Part shown: in pieces, positions 30,385 through 38,692 of the stretch
How positions within the stretch are numbered: position 1 is the stretch's first letter
Layout: every line of letters begins with the position of its first letter
Assembly (NCBI RefSeq): GCF_000024365.1
Contig: NC_013235.1
Span: forward strand, 3,410,001 to 3,474,000
Direction: 5' to 3'
From: Nakamurella multipartita DSM 44233
Lineage (GTDB): Bacteria; Actinomycetota; Actinomycetes; Mycobacteriales; Nakamurellaceae
DNA length: 64,000 nt
Notes under the pieces: generated by a model
Database searches by the model: none
What the model was told of the DNA's origin: nothing
What the model saw: only the letters and a program-made list of their open reading frames with translations
Made by a program: the position numbers and the translations under genes

Positions 30385-30735
30385 TCAGCGGCGCAGCCGG
30401 CTCATTCCCGGTAGCTCGGCGACCTGGTGGGCCAGCCGCAGGCCGACGTCACGCTGCAGGTCCAGCAGGGCCTGCAGCATCGCGAAGTAGCGCTCGGCCA
30501 GGGCGACCGGATCGAACAGCCCAACCGGCTCCGGAGCGGGCGCTCGCGGCGCCGGCGGAACCGGCGCGATCGGGGCGGCCTGCTGGGTCGGGGCGGCTTG
30601 CGGGGTCGGGGCGGCCGGTGTGCTGGGCGCGGCCGGCTCCGGCTCGGCGGCCGGGGCGCCGAGCCAGCTCAGCTTCGGCTCGGCGGTGTCGCTGCCGTTG
30701 AACAGTCCCTCCAGTTTCGGGCGCGGGGCGTTCAT
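30385..30735 (-). CDS. Small Pro/Ala-rich protein coupled to ParA
   Basis: A 116-residue protein of no family I recognise. It has a short N-terminal motif (LEGLFNGSDTAEPKLSWLG), a central Pro/Ala/Gln linker of about 45 residues and a C-terminal amphipathic helix (VALAERYFAMLQALLDLQRDVGLRLAHQ). Its ATG overlaps the ParA stop (ATGA), so it is very likely ParA's partner. The design recalls small adaptor partners of cargo-positioning ParA ATPases such as McdB; that comparison is structural only. Confidence 0.65.
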   Translation of the reverse strand: MNAPRPKLEGLFNGSDTAEPKLSWLGAPAAEPEPAAPSTPAAPTPQAAPTQQAAPIAPVPPAPRAPAPEPVGLFDPVALAERYFAMLQALLDLQRDVGLRLAHQVAELPGMSRLRR

Positions 30736-31655
30736 ACGGCGACCTCCAACCGGCGCGATGCGCCACCTTTACGAGCCTTCATCGCGGCCAGCACTTCGTC
30801 GGCCAGGGCCGCGTAGTCGCCGGCCAGGCCGGCGGCCGAGGAGTCCCGGCTGAGCAAGGTGTCCCCGGCGTCCGCGGGCGTGCCCTCGCGGAGGCGGGAC
30901 AGCCGCTTGCGGGTGTCCGAACGGTGCAGCTCGGTCAGCTCGTGCGGCAGCACGCCACGGCTGCGCATGTCGACCGCGGCGCTCTCCAGGTAGCGGATCG
31001 AGGTGGGAAACACCGGGGCCGCGTCGCCCAGGGTCTCCTGCAGCGCGCTGCGCACCCGGGCCTGCATGCGGGTGCTGCCCGCGCGGACCCCGAACAGGAC
31101 GACGCCCAGCAGGGTCAGCTTGGGGTTGACCGCGCGGGCGGCGGCGAACCGCTGCGCGACGACGACCAGGCCGTCCAGGCTGGCCTCGTCCGACCGGGTG
31201 GGGATGATCAGGAAATCGGCGGCGGCGAAGACCAGCTCCTGCAGGATCGGCTCCCCGGGCGGGGTGTCGACCAGCACGACGTCGTAGTCGGCGCCCTTCT
31301 TCTCCGGGGCAACCTTGGCCAGGGCCGGCTTGAGTCCGGGCAGGGTGGCGCCGCGAGCGCCGCGCGCGGTGAAGGCCGGGCCCACGTCCCACAGGGCGGG
31401 CCCGCCGGCGACCACGTCGAGTCGATCCCGGACGCCGCGGATGACCTCGAGCGGCAGGCCGTGGGTGATGGCCAGGGACAGGTTGCTGCCGTCACCGGCG
31501 GCGTAGCCGAGGTCGCGGGCCAGGTTGGCCTGCGGATCGGTGTCCACCACCAGCACCCGGGAGCCGCCCGACGCCAGTTGACCGGCCAGTCCGGCGGTCA
31601 GGGTGGTCTTGCCGACCCCGCCCTTGCCGTTGGCGATCGCCACGACTCGTCGCAT
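30732..31655 (-). CDS. Orphan ParA/MinD-type ATPase
   Basis: A 307-residue ATPase with a deviant Walker A GKGGVGKTT near the N-terminus (both lysines), VDTDPQANLARDLGY, and Walker B VVLVDTPPG. No parB or parS sites are seen; the only partner is the small protein downstream. It is therefore more likely a cargo-positioning or pole-organising ParA than a chromosome one. The start is ATG 31655 with AAGGGA nine bases upstream; a longer frame to 31754 lacks support. Confidence 0.87.
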   Translation of the reverse strand: MRRVVAIANGKGGVGKTTLTAGLAGQLASGGSRVLVVDTDPQANLARDLGYAAGDGSNLSLAITHGLPLEVIRGVRDRLDVVAGGPALWDVGPAFTARGARGATLPGLKPALAKVAPEKKGADYDVVLVDTPPGEPILQELVFAAADFLIIPTRSDEASLDGLVVVAQRFAAARAVNPKLTLLGVVLFGVRAGSTRMQARVRSALQETLGDAAPVFPTSIRYLESAAVDMRSRGVLPHELTELHRSDTRKRLSRLREGTPADAGDTLLSRDSSAAGLAGDYAALADEVLAAMKARKGGASRRLEVAV

Positions 31656-31773
31656 GGGCGCACATCCCTTCGTCGCGTGTACGAGCGAATCGTCCCGTCC
31701 GGAGGGGACCGGGCGGAAGTGCCACGCCGAGACGTACGGAAGATGCCGGCCCACGCGGCGGCCCGAGACACCA

Positions 31774-33045
31774 TCAGCCTATCTGCCGCGGCGGTGTCCC
31801 GCGGTCGGGTCGCACCCGGCGCCACTGCGGTCCGTCCTGGTCGGCCAGACCGTGCAGTTGCAGCACGGCCAGCGCCCCCATCACGGTGGCCGCCGGCAGC
31901 CCGGACTCGACGACCAGTTCGTGTACCGACGTCGACCCGCGGGTGGGGAACGCGTCGTAGACCCGGGCGTTGGTCGGCTCCAGGCCGTCGGTGGGATGCC
32001 GTGGGTCCTCCCCCGGCACCGCCCCGTCGTGCGGTCCGGGCACGGCTCTGCTCTCCAGCCGCCCGGTCCGGCCCGTCCGGCCCAGCGCGGTCAGCACGTC
32101 GTCGGCCCCGGTGACCAACTGCGCGAACCGGTCGGCCAGCAGTAGGTGGCAGCCCACCGACATGGCCGAGGTCACCGGCCCCGGCACGGCCATCACCATC
32201 CGTCCCAACTGTTCGGCGGCGGCCGCGGTGGACAAGGTCCCGGAGCGCCGCCCGGCTTCGACCACCACGGTGGCCGCTCCGAACGCCGCGATCAGCCGGT
32301 TGCGCACCAGGAACCGGTGCCGGGCCGGCACAGTGCCCGGCGGGTATTCACTGACCACCGAGCCGTGCCGGGCGATCAGGTCGAGCAGGTCGCGGTTGGC
32401 CTCCGGATAGGCCCGGTCGATGCCGCAGGCCAGCACGGCAACGGTGACCGACCGCGGCTCGTCCGGGGCCGACCGCACCACCTGCAGCGCCGAGCGGTGG
32501 GCCGCCGTGTCGATCCCGAACGCGGCGCCGGAGACCACCACCGACCCGGCCCGGGCCAGCTCATAGGCCATCTCGCCGGCCACCCGCGTCCCGTACGGGC
32601 TCGACGCCCGCGACCCGACCACCGTCACGGCCCGGTCGGGCAACCCGGTCAGCGGCCGGCCTCGCACGTACAGGGCCAGCGGCGGGCCGGCCCCGCGCAC
32701 CCCTCGGGCCATCGCCCCGGCGAACGCCGACACCGCGGCGCCCGGCCACTGGTCGTCCGGCGGCCCGATCAGCCGCGCCCCGACCCGAGCGGCCGCGACC
32801 AGGTCCGCCTCGGCCCGGGCCACCAGCACGGCCGGGTCCACCCCGTCCACCCGGGCGGCGGTCGCCGACAGCACCGCCCGGGGCGCCCGCCGGGCCAGCA
32901 CCGCCTGCCAGGCCGCCTCCGGCCCGTGCCCCTGGACGTAGCGGACCAGGGCCGCGCTGGGTGGCTCGCAGGCCCGCAGCAACCCGGCCAGGGCCACCCG
33001 TTCCGGCTCGAGCTCCCCGCTCGATTCCGCGGACAGGATGCTCAT
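31774..33045 (-). CDS. dprA: DNA-processing protein DprA
   Basis: A 423-residue DprA with an N-terminal SAM-like region, the Rossmann core (VTVVGSRASSPYGTRVA, SGAAFGIDTAAHRSAL, GTVPARHRFLVRNRLIAAF, EAGRRSGTLSTAAAA) and a C-terminal winged-helix domain. It loads RecA on incoming single-stranded DNA in natural transformation. The start overlaps the comM stop (ATGA); yraN-comM-dprA is the conserved bacterial order. Confidence 0.95.
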   Translation of the reverse strand: MSILSAESSGELEPERVALAGLLRACEPPSAALVRYVQGHGPEAAWQAVLARRAPRAVLSATAARVDGVDPAVLVARAEADLVAAARVGARLIGPPDDQWPGAAVSAFAGAMARGVRGAGPPLALYVRGRPLTGLPDRAVTVVGSRASSPYGTRVAGEMAYELARAGSVVVSGAAFGIDTAAHRSALQVVRSAPDEPRSVTVAVLACGIDRAYPEANRDLLDLIARHGSVVSEYPPGTVPARHRFLVRNRLIAAFGAATVVVEAGRRSGTLSTAAAAEQLGRMVMAVPGPVTSAMSVGCHLLLADRFAQLVTGADDVLTALGRTGRTGRLESRAVPGPHDGAVPGEDPRHPTDGLEPTNARVYDAFPTRGSTSVHELVVESGLPAATVMGALAVLQLHGLADQDGPQWRRVRPDRGTPPRQIG

Positions 33046-34562
33046 GACGCCTCCGCGCAGCGCAACGCCAACGCCGAGGCCACGTCGGCGACCGTGGGCA
33101 CGTCCCGCCCGGCCAGGTCGGCCACCGTCAACGACAACCGCAGCACCCGGTCGTAGCCCCGGCCGGTTAACCGGCCCGTCCGCACCGCCCGATCCAGCAG
33201 GTGCGCCGAGCCGTCATCGGGTGACCACATCCGGCGCACCACCGCACCCGGCACCTGCGCGGTGCACCGCCACGGCGTCTCCCGCCACCGGAACGACGCC
33301 CGGTCCCGCGCCGCCCGCACCCGCTGCGCCACCACCGCACTGGACTCTCCCTGTCCCCCGGCCGCCGTCAGGATCGATGGGGGTAGCGCCGGCAGGTCGA
33401 TCCGGATGTCCACCCGATCCATCAGCGGACCCGACAGCCGGTTGAGGTACGAGCGCCGCTCGTGCGAACCGCACCGGCAGTCGGCGTCCTTGGCCGCCGC
33501 GCACGGACAGGGGTTCGCGGCCAGCACCAGCTGGAACCGGGCGGGGAACCGCACCACCCCGGACGCCCGGGCCAGCACCACCGAACCCTCCTCCAGCGGC
33601 TGCCGCAGCGCGTCCAGGGCCCGGCGACCGAACTCGGGTGCCTCGTCCAGGAACAGCACCCCGCAGTGGGCCAGGCTGACGCTGCCGGGACGGATGGGGG
33701 CCGACCCGCCGCCGATGATCGCCGCCTGCGACGCGCTGTGGTGAGGGTCGACGAACGGCGGCCGGGTGATCAACGGCATGCCCTCGTCGAGCAGGCCGGC
33801 CACCGAGTGCACCGCGGTGACCTCGAGCGACTGCTCGTCGTCCAACGGCGGCAACACTCCCGGAAGGCGCGAGGCCAGCATGGTTTTCCCGGCCCCGGGC
33901 GGCCCGATCATGGCCAGGTGGTGGCCACCGGCGGCGGCCACCTCCAGGGCCAGGCGCGCCTCGGGCTGGCCGAGCACGTCGGCCAGGTCGGGCGCATCAC
34001 GATCCGATCCCGCCGGCCCGGGCGCGACACCCTTGACCATGGCGTGGTTGCGGCCCATCAGGCTGGCGATCAGGTCGGCCAGGGTCGGGGCGCCCCAGAC
34101 GGCCATCCCGGTGACCAGCGCGGCCTCAGCCAGATTGCCCAGCGGCACCACGGCCCGGGTCCGGCCGGCCGCGCGGGCGGCCAGCAGCGCCGGCAGCACG
34201 CCGCGGACCGGCCGCATCGCACCGTCCAGACCGAGCTCGCCGATCAGCACGCACTCGCCGGCCGCTCCCGCCGGCACCACTCCGGCGGCCGCGAGAACGG
34301 CGACGGCCAGGGCGATGTCGTAGCCGGCGCCGCTCTTGCGCAGGCCGGCCGGGGACAGCGCCAAGGTGATCCGCCGGTCCGGCCACTTGTGCCCGGAGTT
34401 CACGATCGCCGCCCGGATCCGGTCCCGCGACTGGATGATCGCCGGGTCGGGCATGCCGATCACCGCGGTCCCCGGGAGCCCGGCCGACAGATCGGCCTCG
34501 ACCGTCACCAGATGACCGGTGACCCCGGTCAGACCGATCGACCAGGTGCGCGCCAGCGTCAT
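33042..34562 (-). CDS. comM: YifB/ComM family Mg-chelatase-like AAA+ ATPase
   Basis: A 506-residue protein with the N-terminal Lon-protease-like fold, Walker A GPPGAGKTM, Walker B ILFLDEAPEF region (VLFLDEAPEFGRRALDALRQ), a Cys cluster (CPCAAAKDADCRCGSHE) and the C-terminal Mg-chelatase domain. ComM is a branch-migration helicase acting in transformation. I chose ATG 34562, which overlaps the yraN stop. Confidence 0.94.
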   Translation of the reverse strand: MTLARTWSIGLTGVTGHLVTVEADLSAGLPGTAVIGMPDPAIIQSRDRIRAAIVNSGHKWPDRRITLALSPAGLRKSGAGYDIALAVAVLAAAGVVPAGAAGECVLIGELGLDGAMRPVRGVLPALLAARAAGRTRAVVPLGNLAEAALVTGMAVWGAPTLADLIASLMGRNHAMVKGVAPGPAGSDRDAPDLADVLGQPEARLALEVAAAGGHHLAMIGPPGAGKTMLASRLPGVLPPLDDEQSLEVTAVHSVAGLLDEGMPLITRPPFVDPHHSASQAAIIGGGSAPIRPGSVSLAHCGVLFLDEAPEFGRRALDALRQPLEEGSVVLARASGVVRFPARFQLVLAANPCPCAAAKDADCRCGSHERRSYLNRLSGPLMDRVDIRIDLPALPPSILTAAGGQGESSAVVAQRVRAARDRASFRWRETPWRCTAQVPGAVVRRMWSPDDGSAHLLDRAVRTGRLTGRGYDRVLRLSLTVADLAGRDVPTVADVASALALRCAEAS

Positions 34563-34927
34563 CAGAACGCCTGCTCGCGATGCTCGATCCGGGGCGACTG
34601 CCCGGCCGGCCAGAGCACACCGATGACGTCGAACCGCATCGTCGGGAAGGCGGTGACGCGGTTCTGGGACAGCCACAGCAACCCGAGCCGGCGCAGCTTG
34701 CGCCGCTTGCCCTGGGTGACCGCCTCGAACGGGGACCCGAAGCCGACCCCGCTGCGGGTCTTGACCTCGCAGAACACCACCGTGGTGGCGGCCTGGTCGG
34801 TCGCCACGATGTCCAGCTCGCCCTCGGTGCACCGCCAGTTGCGGTCGAGGACCCTGAGCCCGGTCTCCTCCAGATGCCGGGCGGCCAGTTCCTCGCCCCG
34901 CCGTCCAAGTTCGTCTTTCGCAGCCAC
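34562..34927 (-). CDS. yraN: YraN/UPF0102 nuclease-fold protein
   Basis: A 121-residue protein with the Holliday-junction-resolvase-like fold: [34 protein letters not shown] with acidic residues and [10 protein letters not shown] (the ExK of PD-(D/E)XK). The start is GTG 34927. It is the first gene of yraN-comM-dprA, with a conserved twin motif 52 bases upstream. Confidence 0.92.
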   Translation of the reverse strand: MAAKDELGRRGEELAARHLEETGLRVLDRNWRCTEGELDIVATDQAATTVVFCEVKTRSGVGFGSPFEAVTQGKRRKLRRLGLLWLSQNRVTAFPTMRFDVIGVLWPAGQSPRIEHREQAF

Positions 34928-34978
34928 CGGCTCACTGTGCGGGACGCATCACCGGCCCCACCGCGCAATGGGCGAGAA

Positions 34979-35006
34979 TGTGGACAACTTCAAGCATGGG
35001 GACAAC
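34979..35006 (-). promoter_or_regulatory. 28-bp twin DnaA-box-like element, copy A
   Basis: On the minus strand, in the direction of yraN, it reads TTGTCCCCA then TTGTCCACA with starts 18 bases apart; the second is a perfect actinobacterial DnaA-box consensus. It ends 52 bases before the yraN start. Copy B before the M23 gene agrees at 22 of 28 positions with the same orientation and distance. Confidence 0.55.
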
Positions 35007-35409
35007 TCCCGCGGGGCGAACTGAACGCCTGGCCGGATGGTCGGCACGGCGACCGGCGACCCGCGGTGGCCACATCCACGATTTCCCGCGATCGATTTCC
35101 GGTCGGGTTCGCCGGCGGACAAGTCGTGCCGGGCAATGCGTCCCACGACGGAGCTAGTTCACCGCCCGCTCCTGCTTTTGCGCGGACCCGGCCGATGCCG
35201 GGGCAATCTGGAGCAGCGGTCGACGCGATTGTTGATGGCGTCACAAAGTCGCATCAATGATTGGAGTCGACCGGTCGCGGCGGGGATGGCGGCCTTCTTC
35301 ACGCCAATCCGCGCGTTCTGCCGGGTCCTTCCGATGAACGGGTCGGAAGGTGAACCCGGCGTCACCAACCGGCTCTCTGCCGCGACCAGGCCGCCGGATG
35401 AGCCGCATC

Positions 35410-35452
35410 GGGCCGGCGGGCGCCCGGATCACCAGGACCCGGGCGCCGGCCC
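35410..35452. terminator. Strong hairpin after the isoamylase-early-set gene
   Basis: A GGGCCGGC...GCCCGG arm pairs with the CCCGGGCGCCGGCCC arm (35438-35452) with a 3-base bulge. It lies 16 bases past the stop of the minus-strand gene at 35468. No T-run is seen. Confidence 0.6.
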
Positions 35453-35467
35453 GTCGGTACGGGAAAC

Positions 35468-35749
35468 TCAGGCCTTGACCAGAGTGCCTTCGTGCGTGAC
35501 GACCTCGGCATCCGGGTCGTCGAACCAGACCCCGCCGTCGCCCAGGTAGCGGAAGCAGATCTCCTGTCCCGCAGGAACTTCCACGCTGACACTGCGAGTT
35601 CCGTTGCTGCGCTTGACCAACTTGTGCGCGCCCGGCTGCCAATCGTTGAAGGTACCGACGGCCGAGACGACGCCCGGATGAATCTCGTCGGGGAGAACGA
35701 ACATCACCTTGGTGGTGGTCGCGGACTTCTTCTGTATGCGGATTGCCAC
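35468..35749 (-). CDS. Small isoamylase early-set (CBM48/AMPK-like glycogen-binding fold) protein
   Basis: A 93-residue single-domain protein: VMFVLPDEIHPGVVSAVGTFNDWQPG, then RSNGTRSVSVEVPAG and FRYLGDGGVWFDDPDAE. This matches the small stand-alone early-set proteins of actinobacteria, which look like the alpha-glucan-binding module of branching enzymes and AMPK. The start is GTG 35749, with GGAAG close upstream; the longer open frame beyond it looks noncoding. A glycogen link is inferred from the fold only. Confidence 0.78.
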   Translation of the reverse strand: MAIRIQKKSATTTKVMFVLPDEIHPGVVSAVGTFNDWQPGAHKLVKRSNGTRSVSVEVPAGQEICFRYLGDGGVWFDDPDAEVVTHEGTLVKA

Positions 35750-35970
35750 TTTTCTTCCATCGGGTACGTCAGGCGCCGGTCGGCGCGGGAACGGACGGCT
35801 TAAGAATACCGGGCCAGGAGGGCTCCGACGACCAGGGACACGACCCGGCAACCAACTCGAAACCTGCTCGACGCCGGGGCTCGCCAAACACATGATCATT
35901 AAGGTTCCGACGCCATTCCGCCGGGCCGGAAAGACCATTGTTGACCAAGCCGGAATCGAAAGAGGAAGCG

Positions 35971-36957
35971 GTGCAGCATCTCTCCGGCCACCACCGATCG
36001 GCCCATGGACAAACCGGACGAAACGGAGCAGGCTCACCACCCGTGAGACACCGTCGGCTGGTCCGGATCCTTGTCGCGTTCGTCGTCGCCGCGATCACCG
36101 CGGGGGTGATGGCGACCTCGGCGGCCGCAGCCGGCCCGCACCGGTACCAGCCGCCGGACCTGGTCGCCATCGGCGACTCGTTCGCCGCGGGCACCGGCAA
36201 TGTGCCCTACCAGCCGGACGACGGCGAGTGCGATCGGTCCGCCTCAGCGGCGTCCAGCGAACTGCTGGCCCGGCTGCGGTTGGTGACCTTGCAAGCCTTC
36301 AGGGCCTGCCAGGGGGCCAAGACCACCGATGTCATCGCGCAAGGCCAACTCACGGCGATCACGGCCGATACCGATGTGGTGACCGTCCAGGCCCTGGGCA
36401 ACGACCTGGGGTTCGGCGCTCTGGTCGCGTATTGCCTCGACGCCGTGCCGCAGAACCCCGGCGTGACCTGCCACCGGAACCAGGTCATGCTCCCCCTCGG
36501 CGGGATCACCGTGCAGCAACTGCTCGACAGCATCCCGAATCGTGCTCCGGCTGCGCTCGACGGCCTGTACGACGCGATCGACACCCGGATCGACGCGGTC
36601 CACGCCAAGGCGAAGGTCATCGCGGTCGATTACGGCAATCCCTTCCCGGATCCGTCGGGATGGGTCGGGCCACTGTGCCCGTACATGGACGCCGAGGAAC
36701 TGGGCGTCGCCACCGACTTCGCCAACGGCCTGAACGTGGCCCTCCAACAGGCCGCCGCCCGCCACGGATTCGCCTTCGCCAACGCGGCGCCGCGGTTCCG
36801 CGGCCTGGACGTGTGCGGCTTCGCTTCGGCCTTCTACCGACCACCGGGCTTTCCTGGTGCCCCCTCGCTTCCCGAGGGCGCCCGAGGGGTGCTACACCCC
36901 AACAAGGCCGGTCAGGGCATCTACGCCGCTGTGCTGGCCGGACGCCTGTCGTTCTGA
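35971..36957 (+). CDS. Secreted SGNH/GDSL hydrolase
   Basis: About 328 residues with a signal peptide (VRILVAFVVAAITAGVMATSAAAA) and SGNH blocks: IGDSFAAGTG (Ser70), LGNDLGFG (block III, GxND) and HPNKAG (His309). The usual Asp just before that His is absent, as in the Streptomyces scabies esterase that uses a Ser-His pair. Several cysteines suggest disulfides. GTG 35971 is chosen for the GAGGA five bases upstream; GTG 36043 would give a shorter, more classical signal peptide. It is probably an extracellular lipase or esterase. Confidence 0.85.
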   Translation: MQHLSGHHRSAHGQTGRNGAGSPPVRHRRLVRILVAFVVAAITAGVMATSAAAAGPHRYQPPDLVAIGDSFAAGTGNVPYQPDDGECDRSASAASSELLARLRLVTLQAFRACQGAKTTDVIAQGQLTAITADTDVVTVQALGNDLGFGALVAYCLDAVPQNPGVTCHRNQVMLPLGGITVQQLLDSIPNRAPAALDGLYDAIDTRIDAVHAKAKVIAVDYGNPFPDPSGWVGPLCPYMDAEELGVATDFANGLNVALQQAAARHGFAFANAAPRFRGLDVCGFASAFYRPPGFPGAPSLPEGARGVLHPNKAGQGIYAAVLAGRLSF

Positions 36958-36974
36958 GCTGCCAGACTGGCCGG

Positions 36975-38195
36975 GTGAATCCCCGGAGCCGCTGGATCGC
37001 TGCGCTGGCCACCGCCGGCCTGCTGCTGGGCGGCTGCGCGCAGTCGACCGACTCCCGGTTGGAGCAGGGGGCGCTGGAGGAGGCGACCGAGCAGTCGTTC
37101 TACGCGCTGCCCGACCCGATCCCGGCTGGCGGTCCGGGTGAGGTGGTCCGCACCGAACAGCTGCAGTCGGCCCCGGCCGGCACCATCGCCTGGCGGGTCA
37201 TGTACCACTCCACCGACGTCACCGGGGCGTCGATCCTGACCTCGGCGGTGGTGATCGCACCGACCGCGCCGTGGCCCGGCGGGGGTCCGCGGCCGGTGGT
37301 GGCCTGGGGTCATCCGACGACCGGGATGGCCGGCCACTGCGCGCCCTCGACCGGCGTCGATCCGTTCGACCTGATCGAGGGCATGACCGATCTGCTGAAC
37401 GCCGGCTACGCGGTCGCCGCGGCCGACTACCCGGGGATGGGGGTGGCCGGTCCCGACGCCTACCTGGTGGGGGTCAGCGAGGGCAACAGCGTGCTGGATG
37501 CGGTCCGCGCCGCGCAGCACATCGAGCAGACGGGCGCCACCGCGGCCGGTGACGTGCTGCTGTGGGGGCATTCGCAGGGCGGCCATGCGGTGCTGTTCGC
37601 CGCGCAGCAGGCGGCCGGCTACGCCCCGGAGTTGAAGGTGCGGGCGGCCGCGGTGGCCGCGCCCGCGACCGAGCTCGGCGCCCTGCTCAACGACGACATC
37701 GGCGACGTCTCCGGGGTGTCCCTTGGCTCCTATGCGTTCCAGACCTACCAGAGCGTCTACGGGCCGAGCATCCCCGGGATGAGCCTGACCCAGGTGCTCA
37801 CCGATGCCGGCGCCGCGGCCACGCCGCAGATGGCGGCGCTGTGCCTGATCGGCCAGAACAGCGAGCTGCACGCGATCGCCGGGCCGCTGGTCGGCCAGTA
37901 CCTGCGCAGCGACCCGACCACGACGGCGCCGTGGTCGGACATCCTCGCGCAGAACACCCCGGGCGGCGTGCCGATCACCGTGCCGCTGCTGGTCGCCCAG
38001 GGCGAGGCCGACGAGTTGGTGCATCCGGCAGCGACGCAGCAGTTCGTGACGCAGCAGTGCGCCAAGGCCGCGCACGTGATCTTCAAGCAGTTCCCGGGCA
38101 TCGGGCACGGCGAGATCGCGCTCACCGCCCTGCCGGACGTGCTGAGCTTCTTCGCCGCGGTGCGGGCCGGCTCGACCCCGGCCAGCACCTGTTAG
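36975..38195 (+). CDS. Secretory-lipase-family lipoprotein
   Basis: A 406-residue alpha/beta hydrolase with a lipobox (LLLGGC, Cys21). The nucleophile elbow is GHSQGG (Ser200), followed by AQGEADELVHP for the acid and FPGIGHGE for the His. The order and spacing fit the secretory lipase (LIP) family of actinobacteria and fungi. The GTG start is 18 bases after the SGNH hydrolase, so the two likely form an operon of exported lipid or ester hydrolases. Its stop overlaps the convergent phosphatase. Confidence 0.87.
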   Translation: MNPRSRWIAALATAGLLLGGCAQSTDSRLEQGALEEATEQSFYALPDPIPAGGPGEVVRTEQLQSAPAGTIAWRVMYHSTDVTGASILTSAVVIAPTAPWPGGGPRPVVAWGHPTTGMAGHCAPSTGVDPFDLIEGMTDLLNAGYAVAAADYPGMGVAGPDAYLVGVSEGNSVLDAVRAAQHIEQTGATAAGDVLLWGHSQGGHAVLFAAQQAAGYAPELKVRAAAVAAPATELGALLNDDIGDVSGVSLGSYAFQTYQSVYGPSIPGMSLTQVLTDAGAAATPQMAALCLIGQNSELHAIAGPLVGQYLRSDPTTTAPWSDILAQNTPGGVPITVPLLVAQGEADELVHPAATQQFVTQQCAKAAHVIFKQFPGIGHGEIALTALPDVLSFFAAVRAGSTPASTC

Positions 38196-38692
38196 GCCGG
38201 CGGCTCCCGCAGCCAGCGTTCGAAGGCCGGATTGCACAGGCAGGCGGGCGAGCGCTTCTCCCGGATCAGGGTGATCGCCTCATCAGCGCTCATCCCCTCG
38301 AGCACCAGGGCCCGCGCCGCGACCAGGCTGGACCGGTTGAGCCCGGCCTGGCAGTGCACCAGGGTCGGGGCGCCGCGCCGGCAGGTGTTCACCCAGGAGG
38401 CGATCGCGTCCACCTGATCCATCGCCTGATTGGTCTGGTCGTACATCCGGACCTCGAGCCGCGAGTCCAGGTCGTGCTTGACCGTGTACTGCTCCCACGG
38501 ATAGAGCGAGACCAGGTGCCCGATGAACTCGGGCAGCACCAGACCGTCCTCGCAGCCGCCGAGCCACAGGTTGTCGGTGATCTCGCTGATGAACGGCACG
38601 TCGAAGGACATCAGCCCGTGCGCCGAGATCCCGGCCATTCGCTGCCGCCGCGGGTCGAACGCGATCTCGATGCGGGACGGGTCGATGCTCAC
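38192..38692 (-). CDS. Dual-specificity-type protein phosphatase
   Basis: A 166-residue cysteine phosphatase with the P-loop HCQAGLNRS (HCxxGxxRS), a general-acid Asp candidate in VRMYDQTNQ, and C-terminal RSPACLCNPAFERWL. It should dephosphorylate protein or small-molecule phosphates. The start is GTG 38692, overlapping the aminotransferase stop (GTGA), so it is coupled to that gene. Confidence 0.87.
   Translation of the reverse strand: MSIDPSRIEIAFDPRRQRMAGISAHGLMSFDVPFISEITDNLWLGGCEDGLVLPEFIGHLVSLYPWEQYTVKHDLDSRLEVRMYDQTNQAMDQVDAIASWVNTCRRGAPTLVHCQAGLNRSSLVAARALVLEGMSADEAITLIREKRSPACLCNPAFERWLREPPA

Larger units (their letters stand above)
34928..35467. other. 540-bp gap without a convincing gene
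   Basis: No frame here has family-like sequence on either strand. It holds the twin DnaA-box-like element (34979-35006), an interrupted palindrome at 35218-35272 (GGTCGAC/GTCGACC outer arms, TTGATG/CATCAA inner arms) within locally AT-richer DNA, and the hairpin at 35410-35452. It may be a decayed segment. Confidence 0.5.

Noticed and set aside
35037..35549. 170-residue plus-strand frame in the gene-free gap
   Set aside because: No family features, no ribosome site, and it overlaps the early-set gene and the hairpin.
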